Source: Methanobacterium sp.
GTDB lineage: Archaea; Methanobacteriota; Methanobacteria; Methanobacteriales; Methanobacteriaceae
Direction of reading: 5' to 3'
DNA length: 39,811 bases
Assembly: GCA_003164415.1 (NCBI GenBank)
Contig: PLTK01000068.1
Location: 1 to 39,811 of the forward strand
The translations under genes were made by a program, and so were the position numbers. The notes below the pieces were generated by a model. The model was not told the origin of the DNA and ran no database searches. It saw only the letters and a list, made by a program, of their open reading frames with translations. This document shows, piece after piece, positions 34,759 to 39,811 of this stretch; the stretch's first letter is position 1; the number at the start of each line of letters is the position of its first letter.

Positions 34759-35262
34759 ATGTGGGACAGAATAAAACATAAATTTGATAAATTCCCTGCA
34801 AGAATGGCAGTTGCAAGGAAGATAGTTGAACTGGGACTTAGAGTTGGAAAAACAGGTAAAATATACTGTGGAAATGTTGAAATTAGTGATGTTGCCCTTG
34901 CAAGATCGGTAGGAGTTGATAGGCGAACAATTAAATCAACTGTAGATGTTATACTTGCAGATTCCCAACTTTCAGGAATATTTCAAAACATAGCACCCGC
35001 AGGCACTCTCCTTAAAAATGTTGCTGACAATCTTGGTTTTGGTGTGGTAGAAATAGAAGCAGAAGCAGGTAATGCAGGAATACTCGCCAAATCAACCGAA
35101 TTAATATCATTAGAAGGCATAAGTATAAGACAGGCACATGCAGGAGATCCTGAATTGGAAGAAACCCCAAAACTCACCATAATAACGGGAAAACCTATTA
35201 AAGGCGAACTCATAAACGAGTTTCTAAATATTCCCGGTGTTAAAAGGGTTTCAATCTACTAA
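34759..35262 (+). CDS. trpY: TrpY-type repressor of the trp operon
   Basis: A 167-residue regulator divergent from trpE. A winged or plain helix-turn-helix lies at about residues 45-70 (EISDVALARSVGVDRRTIKS). The C-terminal half (LTIITGKPIKGELINEFLNI, ending PGVKRVSIY) is an ACT-like amino-acid-binding domain. In Methanothermobacter TrpY represses its own gene and, with tryptophan, the trp operon from the shared promoter (from literature). Gene order, size and the phased TRP boxes are the same here. The ATG follows GTGAGAT. Function is inferred from these parallels, with good support. Confidence 0.85.
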   Translation: MWDRIKHKFDKFPARMAVARKIVELGLRVGKTGKIYCGNVEISDVALARSVGVDRRTIKSTVDVILADSQLSGIFQNIAPAGTLLKNVADNLGFGVVEIEAEAGNAGILAKSTELISLEGISIRQAHAGDPELEETPKLTIITGKPIKGELINEFLNIPGVKRVSIY

Positions 35263-35408
35263 TAAAGAAAATAATGTTGAAAATCCAATAATTTTTATAT
35301 AATCTCGTTCATTGTCTAAACGACTTTTTCGGCATATTAAGTAGATAAAGCACTTCAATGTACATTATCAGTGCCTCTCCACGTAAACCTCATCGATAAT
35401 TTGTTACA

Positions 35409-35765
35409 TTATGGATTTTCGATGAGCTTATTTAGATTTTCTGGTAGTTTTGGGTTTGATAATTTGTAATGTATCCATACTCCTTCTTTACGCCATTTTA
35501 AAAGACTAGAATTTTTTAATAGATTTAGATGATGGGATACTGTTGGTTGTGGTTTATCGAGTGCTGCCATTATCTCACAGACACATAGTTCTCCATGTTT
35601 TAATAGGTAAACTATTTTTAGTCTTGTAGGATCTCCAAGTGCTTTGATTATATCTGCATTTTTCTGTATTTCATCATTCTCCGGTATTTTAGAGAGTATT
35701 TTTTCTAGATTCTTAACCGGGTTGCAGTTGGGTTTTCCTACCCCTTTAATTTCACATGTTTTCAT
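35409..35765 (-). CDS. ArsR family metalloid-responsive repressor
   Basis: A 118-residue winged-helix regulator. LGDPTRLKIVYLLKHGELCV leads into the ELCVCEI metal-binding motif (Cys61, Cys63), the arsenite/antimonite sensor of ArsR; KPQPTVSHHLNLLKNS is the recognition helix. Extra cysteines at residues 4 and 14 could be third ligands. It is divergent from an arsC remnant, with a perfect 16-base palindrome between them as probable operator. Arsenic sensing is strongly suggested; other soft metals cannot be excluded. Confidence 0.85.
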   Translation of the reverse strand: MKTCEIKGVGKPNCNPVKNLEKILSKIPENDEIQKNADIIKALGDPTRLKIVYLLKHGELCVCEIMAALDKPQPTVSHHLNLLKNSSLLKWRKEGVWIHYKLSNPKLPENLNKLIENP

Positions 35766-35786
35766 AGTCAGTCCTATACTACAATG

Positions 35787-35802
35787 ATATATTTAAATAT
35801 AT
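35787..35802. promoter_or_regulatory. ArsR operator candidate
   Basis: ATATATTTAAATATAT is a perfect 16-base palindrome 21 bases upstream of the arsR start and 45 bases before the arsC remnant. Its TAAATATAT half recurs at 37788-37796 in front of the Fe-S protein gene. AT-richness makes some repetition expected. Confidence 0.4.
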
Positions 35803-35846
35803 GGATGTTTATAGTTGGGTTGAAATAGATGTTTAAGAGGATATGA

Positions 35847-36267
35847 ATGACTAAGCAAAATTAAGGGAAAAGTTTTGATTATCTGCAACCACAACTCGGC
35901 CAGATCCCAAATTGCTGAAGGATTACTAAAATCATTATATGGCGAATATTATGAGGTTTACAGCGCTGGAATTAATCCCACCACCGTAAATCCATATGCA
36001 ATAAAAGTCTTAAAAGAGATTGGAATTGATATCTAGAAATAGATCTAAAAATGTTAAAGAATTTCATGACTTAGAATTTGATTATGTGGTTACTGTATGT
36101 GGTGGAGAAGGTCAAAAATGCCCATTTTTCCCTGGAGGAAAAACTTAATACGAAAATCATTTGAGGGCCCTGCAGTTGTTAATGGGAATAAAAAGGAAAA
36201 CTTTGACGCTTTCAGAAGAAATAGAGATGAAATTAAATTTTGGCTTGAGAAAACTTTCAAGGTATGA
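35847..36267 (+). pseudogene. Arsenate reductase (ArsC, low-MW phosphatase type), frameshifted
   Basis: Across three frames the plus strand encodes a full thioredoxin-coupled ArsC of about 140 residues: MTK, then IKGKVLIICNHNSARSQ with the CX5R active site; EVYSAGINPTTVNPYAIKVL and KEIGIDI; SRNRSKNVKEFHDLEFDYVV, TVCGGEGQKCPFFPGG with the resolving cysteines; and SFEGPAVVN, FRRNRDEIKFWLEKTF to the stop. Three indels break it: one base extra in the A run near 35858, two bases lost in GATATC at about 36033, and one A lost near 36146. All catalytic residues survive, so the damage looks recent or could be sequence error. It would have reduced arsenate to arsenite under the divergent ArsR. Confidence 0.85.
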
Positions 36268-36343
36268 TTAGTGCGAGCCGTGAATAATATAATAGCAAAT
36301 AAGGTTACAAAATCCCCCTGATTGGCTGATTGCCTTAAAGGAT

Positions 36344-36784
36344 CTAACTTTCTATTTTAATTCTTAATTTACCCATTTTATGCTTTAATGTATTATTATC
36401 CTCAACTCTCTTTATTTCTTTTTTAATCTTGTTTTTCATATATTCAACACAAAGTTCACCATTATCGTCGAGTCTCGAGACATCTGTAGGTTTTAAATTC
36501 TTTTTATTGAGTTCATCAATTATATTAATATCCAGTACTGATTTCACTCCCTTTTTTTCCAATATTTTAAGGGCACAGTCACCATCACAACCATTAATAG
36601 TTATAATGGGATACTTATTTATCAAATTTTGAAATCCTGTCTTACCCGCCGATGTTGCCCCCATACATATGGATATGATATTATCTGTTTCTTCGACTAT
36701 ATCCGCAGATGTTATTCGTGAAACTAGGCCATATGGACTCATTCCGCTGCATGCTGCTAATGCTATCTTACTTTTTTTATTCAT
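36344..36784 (-). CDS. DGC-domain putative zinc-binding protein
   Basis: A 146-residue soluble protein. Conserved cysteines: Cys12 in AACSGMSPYG, Cys40 in SICMGATSAG, and Cys66/Cys70 in TINGCDGDCA, the DGC signature. DGC proteins (PF08859) are thought to bind zinc and often occur with metal or arsenic genes, but their activity is unknown. The basic C-terminus (KNKIKKEIKR) is an addition. It lies 90 bases after the Fe-S protein gene on the same strand and probably shares its transcript. Confidence 0.75.
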   Translation of the reverse strand: MNKKSKIALAACSGMSPYGLVSRITSADIVEETDNIISICMGATSAGKTGFQNLINKYPIITINGCDGDCALKILEKKGVKSVLDINIIDELNKKNLKPTDVSRLDDNGELCVEYMKNKIKKEIKRVEDNNTLKHKMGKLRIKIES

Positions 36785-36874
36785 CTTTTATCATCTTTTA
36801 TGCGATAATTTTAATTTATTTCCAAAATATGTTCATGAATTTAGATAGAACCTGGAATTGAGTCGATTTAAATT

Positions 36875-37753
36875 TTATTTTTTCGACTTTAAAATAGAAT
36901 CCATCTTGTCGAATCTATTTTTAATATGTGTGTATCCTTTTTGATCGAAGGGACATTTTTCTATACACGATGTGCAGCCCTGGTTACAGCCTATACAAAG
37001 TTCTTGGATAAATCCCGTTTCTTTTCCACCACAACATGTTTCTTTTTCTATGATTGCTTTTTCTGGACATGCTTTGATACATTTTCCACATCTCTCACAG
37101 TAATCTGTTATCCATGAATAGTCGTTATTATCTTTTACTGGTAAATTTGCTATACTAACAAATATGGTTGAAATTTTTTGTCTTGGACCTAGTTCAGGAG
37201 ATATTAACAAACCGCTTTGACCTATACATCCTAAACCTGCTATTTCACCGAGTTGAGAAAATTTCACAATACCGCCATAGGGGTGAGCAACCTCTGTTGC
37301 ATAATCATATTTTCTAAGATAATCAGAGAGCTCGTAGCTTATATCGGCTAACTTTTTATAGGCAGATTCGTTAAGTTTCTGTGCTTCAGGACCTGGTTTT
37401 GCTATAATAATCTCTTTATCCATTTCCATGGTTAAAACAATTGCATTGAAATACTGGATGTATTTATCTCTAATTAATAGGTCAGGTGTGATTTGGGCGT
37501 ATCCTATATCTTTAATACCTATTGAATGAGCATATTTTACAAAGTTATTGATAAAAGTCTCGGTAACTATGGATTGGGGCTTCTCAGGATTTTTAATATG
37601 AGATTCGTCAGGATAGTCAGTTCCTCCACAATCACATCCAATAATATCTTCTTTTTTATTTCCAAGAGATTTTTTAGTTGATTTTGATCCACAGTCACAA
37701 CCATTATCCTTTTTTAACCCTACAACATTTTGTTTAAGTTCTTTTTCTTCCAC
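36875..37753 (-). CDS. Double-cluster Fe-S oxidoreductase with CDCG motifs, QueG-like
   Basis: A 292-residue protein. The N-terminus has two GCDCG motifs (Cys19/21 and Cys40/42) in a lysine-rich stretch. The middle (GGIVKFSQLGEIAGLGCIGQ and LLISPELGPRQKISTIF) matches the corrinoid-dependent QueG/reductive-dehalogenase-like fold. The end carries two ferredoxin-like motifs, CERCGKCIKACP and CIGCNQGCTSCIEKCP, the second preceded by a CC pair. Epoxyqueuosine reductase itself is unlikely, since archaea make archaeosine. Its place beside arsR, arsC and DGC suggests a metal or metalloid role, not proven. The start is a GTG at 37753; no other start is in frame. Confidence 0.7.
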   Translation of the reverse strand: MEEKELKQNVVGLKKDNGCDCGSKSTKKSLGNKKEDIIGCDCGGTDYPDESHIKNPEKPQSIVTETFINNFVKYAHSIGIKDIGYAQITPDLLIRDKYIQYFNAIVLTMEMDKEIIIAKPGPEAQKLNESAYKKLADISYELSDYLRKYDYATEVAHPYGGIVKFSQLGEIAGLGCIGQSGLLISPELGPRQKISTIFVSIANLPVKDNNDYSWITDYCERCGKCIKACPEKAIIEKETCCGGKETGFIQELCIGCNQGCTSCIEKCPFDQKGYTHIKNRFDKMDSILKSKK

Positions 37754-37787
37754 TTTTCAACAACTCCCATCCATATATCCAAATATG

Positions 37788-37796
37788 TAAATATAT
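37788..37796. promoter_or_regulatory. Possible second ArsR half-site
   Basis: TAAATATAT, followed by AGAT, repeats the right half of the arsR palindrome and lies 35-43 bases upstream of the Fe-S protein start. This would put that gene and the DGC gene under ArsR. Confidence 0.25.
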
Positions 37797-37999
37797 AGAT
37801 ATGTACGTTATGACGATATTTAAATCTTCCTAACAATATTCATATTCCTAATGGCAAACACTCAGAAAGAAAATATATGATGCTTATTTTTTAAAAACAA
37901 ACTATAATCTATTACAATACGAAAATTCATTTTAAGTATGTTAAAATAAAATTAATTAAAAATAAGATATTTGAGAATAAATAAATGAATATAATCTAT

Positions 38000-38257
38000 T
38001 TAAACTGAAGTTTTTAATTCTGCTTCTTTATCCTCTTCATCAAGAACTTTTAAAAGCTCGTCCCATGCTTCTAAAGATTCTTTAGCTTCAGTATCTGTTA
38101 AAACTTCTATAGCATATCCTGAATGAACAAGAACATATCTACCAACATCTAATTCTCCTACTAGATCTAATTTGGCCTGTTGCCTTACTCCTCCAAAATC
38201 AACTGTGGCTACTTTATCGGTAATACTAACTATTTGTGCTGGTGCTGCAATACACAT
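38000..38257 (-). CDS. hypC: Hydrogenase maturation chaperone HypC
   Basis: An 85-residue HypC/HupF protein. The N-terminus MCIAAPAQIV has the essential Cys2, which carries the Fe(CN)2CO group with HypD and docks on the hydrogenase large subunit; VDFGGVRQQAKLDLV and YVLVHSGYAIEVL complete the family pattern. Methanogens need it for their [NiFe] hydrogenases. Other hyp genes are not in this window. The start follows GAGGTAGATTG. It is divergent from the flavoprotein gene. Confidence 0.92.
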   Translation of the reverse strand: MCIAAPAQIVSITDKVATVDFGGVRQQAKLDLVGELDVGRYVLVHSGYAIEVLTDTEAKESLEAWDELLKVLDEEDKEAELKTSV

Positions 38258-38420
38258 ATCAATCTACCTCTTTTAATTTGATTAACATTAATCCGTTATT
38301 AGCTGAAACCATTTCGTTCAGCCCAAAAGTTTATAGTAATATTTAAAACCTTTACCATTATTTAATAGATTTTATTATGTGCTTCAACCATATAAACAAT
38401 ATGTTCTGGAGGAAAATGTT

Positions 38421-39704
38421 ATGAAAGTGGTAGTTGTAGGCGGTGGATCCGCAGGAAGAACAGCTTCAATAGAAGCAGCACAAATAGGTGAAGAAGTAAC
38501 CCTGATTGAAAAGGATAAAATTGGGGGAAAATGTCTTAACACTGGATGTATGGTTGTTTGTGGCCTTAATGATGTTGCAAAATTTGCAATAAATGCCAGA
38601 AAATTTAATCAAATTGGAATTATCGATGTTAACCCTAAAATAGATTTTGAAAAGGTAGCTGATGGAGTTAAAAATACTGTGGGTAAAATTAGGGGAGTGA
38701 TTACTTCTGAAACTAAAAAAGCAGGAGTTAATATCATAAATGGTAAAGCTGAAATTGGTGATGGTTATGTTACAGTTAATGGTATAAATTATCCCTACGA
38801 CAAGTTAATAATAGCCACAGGTTCACAGGCACTTATTCCGCCAGTAAATGGTGTAGAACATGCCAAAACATATAAAGATATTTTAAATTATAAAAAAGTC
38901 CCTGAAAAAATGATTATAGTGGGAAGTGGGACAATAGCAACAGAATTAGCCGGTTTATTCTCTGCATACGGCACTGAAGTGCATATACTTTGCAGAAATA
39001 CCTTTTTAAAAGAGGTTGAAACAGATATAAAAGATTATATTGTAGATAAACTGCTTAAAAATGTTAAAATACACGAAAACACATCTGTCTCTGAAATATA
39101 TCCCGATAGTGCACTAACAAATTCAGGGCGTATGGATGGGGAGGTTATGTTAGCAGTTGGCATGAATCCAAATTCAGATCTTGTGAAGCATCTAGTTGAA
39201 ACAGGGAAAAAAGGAGAGATATTAGTAAATAAAAGGATGGAAACAAGCCATAAAAATGTATATGCTGCTGGTGATGTTGTTGGAGGCATAGGAACAACTC
39301 CAGTTGCAAGAATGGAAGGTGTTGTTGCTGCCCATAACGCTTGTGGAGTAGCAGCAGAAGTGGATTACAGTTTTATACCATCATCCATATCCTTATACTA
39401 TGATGTAAGCTATATAAAATCCGATGTAGAAGGAATAAATGGACATATACCTGGTTCAGCAGGCCCCGGAGCATTTTGGAATGTTCTTGACCGTGACACA
39501 GGAATTACAAAGGTAGTCATTGATAAAGAAGGGGAAATTAAAGGCATTTCATCCATATCTCCATCTGCACGTTCCGTGCTTGATTATATGTCTAAATTTA
39601 TGAGGGATGGTTACAAAACATATGATTTTGACAATTTTATTGAAGCACATCCATCAACCGATGCTGTCTATAAATTAATGAGGTACTTCTCAAAGTTTGA
39701 ATAG
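38421..39704 (+). CDS. Dihydrolipoamide dehydrogenase-like flavoprotein
   Basis: A 427-residue class I pyridine nucleotide-disulfide oxidoreductase. The FAD motif VVVGGGSAGRTASIEAAQIG opens the protein, then the redox disulfide GGKCLNTGCMVVCGL (C-x4-C), IIATGSQALIPP, the NAD(P) motif IIVGSGTIATELAGLFSAYG, and VYAAGDVVGG. The C-terminal dimer domain has EAHPSTDAV, including the His-Pro of the active site. The usual SK after the second Cys is replaced by VCG, adding a third Cys. The substrate is unknown; methanogens lack the 2-oxoacid dehydrogenase complexes, so another disulfide or metal ion is likely. GTG 38379 is in frame, but the ATG at 38421 follows CTGGAGG. Confidence 0.85.
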   Translation: MKVVVVGGGSAGRTASIEAAQIGEEVTLIEKDKIGGKCLNTGCMVVCGLNDVAKFAINARKFNQIGIIDVNPKIDFEKVADGVKNTVGKIRGVITSETKKAGVNIINGKAEIGDGYVTVNGINYPYDKLIIATGSQALIPPVNGVEHAKTYKDILNYKKVPEKMIIVGSGTIATELAGLFSAYGTEVHILCRNTFLKEVETDIKDYIVDKLLKNVKIHENTSVSEIYPDSALTNSGRMDGEVMLAVGMNPNSDLVKHLVETGKKGEILVNKRMETSHKNVYAAGDVVGGIGTTPVARMEGVVAAHNACGVAAEVDYSFIPSSISLYYDVSYIKSDVEGINGHIPGSAGPGAFWNVLDRDTGITKVVIDKEGEIKGISSISPSARSVLDYMSKFMRDGYKTYDFDNFIEAHPSTDAVYKLMRYFSKFE

Positions 39705-39743
39705 ATAATAATAAAATTCTTATAATAATAAAGGGTGATTTGA

Positions 39744-39811
39744 TTGGATGATAAGATATTAGAAGATGATTGTACTGTGATGAAACCATTCTCAGAGATT
39801 ACTAAATTCCA
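39744..39811 (+). CDS. Start of a truncated gene
   Basis: A TTG at 39744, five bases after GGTGA, opens a frame that runs off the window, starting (M)DDKILEDDCTVMKPFSEITKF. It lies 39 bases after the flavoprotein gene and may be in its operon. Too short to identify. Confidence 0.5.
   Translation, partial: MDDKILEDDCTVMKPFSEITKF

Noticed and set aside
36875..37753. Epoxyqueuosine reductase (queG)
   Set aside because: Archaea carry archaeosine instead of queuosine, and the N-terminal CDCG tail and arsenic context are not those of queG.

Overview
The window looks like the chromosome of a mesophilic methanogenic archaeon of the order Methanobacteriales, most likely Methanobacterium or a close relative. 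The evidence is archaeal-only or typical genes: a geranylgeranyl reductase with its ferredoxin, an archaeosine synthase core with the exact PCx3KPYx2Sx2H motif, an archaeal adenylate kinase, a divergent trpY-trpEGCFBAD locus, a DUF4013 membrane protein, AT-rich spacers with TATA boxes, and ribosome binding sites of the AGGTGAT type. The genus is inferred, not proven.

Left part (1-9.4 kb) is accessory-like and contains many broken genes. It holds a flavodoxin/ferredoxin fusion, tRNA-Ser(CGA), and a ten-cysteine DUF2769-like protein. A SOUL heme-binding protein gene is wrecked by at least six frameshifts. A coiled-coil gene has lost its 5' frame. A radical SAM/SPASM enzyme is followed by a 56-residue Cys-rich peptide that looks like its substrate. 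Two translationally coupled Asn/Thr-rich cell-surface proteins follow, the first with a signal peptide broken at an A6 tract. Then come a DUF4013 protein, a secreted TIM-barrel protein whose start codon reads ATT, and a small membrane protein with one frameshift.

Middle part (9.5-27.5 kb) is mostly intact. It has a POT-family peptide transporter, a 1-kb gene-free stretch with a 10-bp-arm hairpin, the ferredoxin plus geranylgeranyl reductase pair for ether-lipid saturation, and a UbiA prenyltransferase. These are followed by a P-loop protein, a rubredoxin-TPP enzyme fusion, and an FMN glutamate-synthase-like protein that carries the same ten-Cys module as the 1752-2069 protein. A cytosolic PAS histidine kinase comes next, then a 1,691-residue DUF4011-helicase-nuclease-DUF3320 protein that resembles a single-gene defence system. 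An archaeosine synthase core, a DUF59 Fe-S protein, an adenylate kinase and tRNA-Ile(GAT) complete this part.

Right part (27.8-39.8 kb) starts with the tryptophan operon, transcribed leftwards as trpE-G-C-F-B-A-D with ATGA overlaps at four junctions. Divergent from it is trpY, the repressor gene. Four GTAC-centred boxes in the shared promoter are spaced 10, 20 and 10 bp apart, so they lie on one face of the helix. Next is an arsenic-type cluster: arsR with a CVC sensor motif, a divergent arsC pseudogene with three indels, a DGC-domain protein and an Fe-S protein with duplicated CDCG motifs. The window ends with hypC, a dihydrolipoamide-dehydrogenase-like flavoprotein and the start of a truncated gene.

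The most promising leads are the radical SAM/Cys-rich peptide pair, the shared ten-Cys module linking 1752-2069 to the oxidoreductase pair at 15.3-18.6 kb, the phased TRP boxes with an unexpected mini-ORF over the trpE start, and the concentration of single-base frame breaks in the first 9.4 kb.
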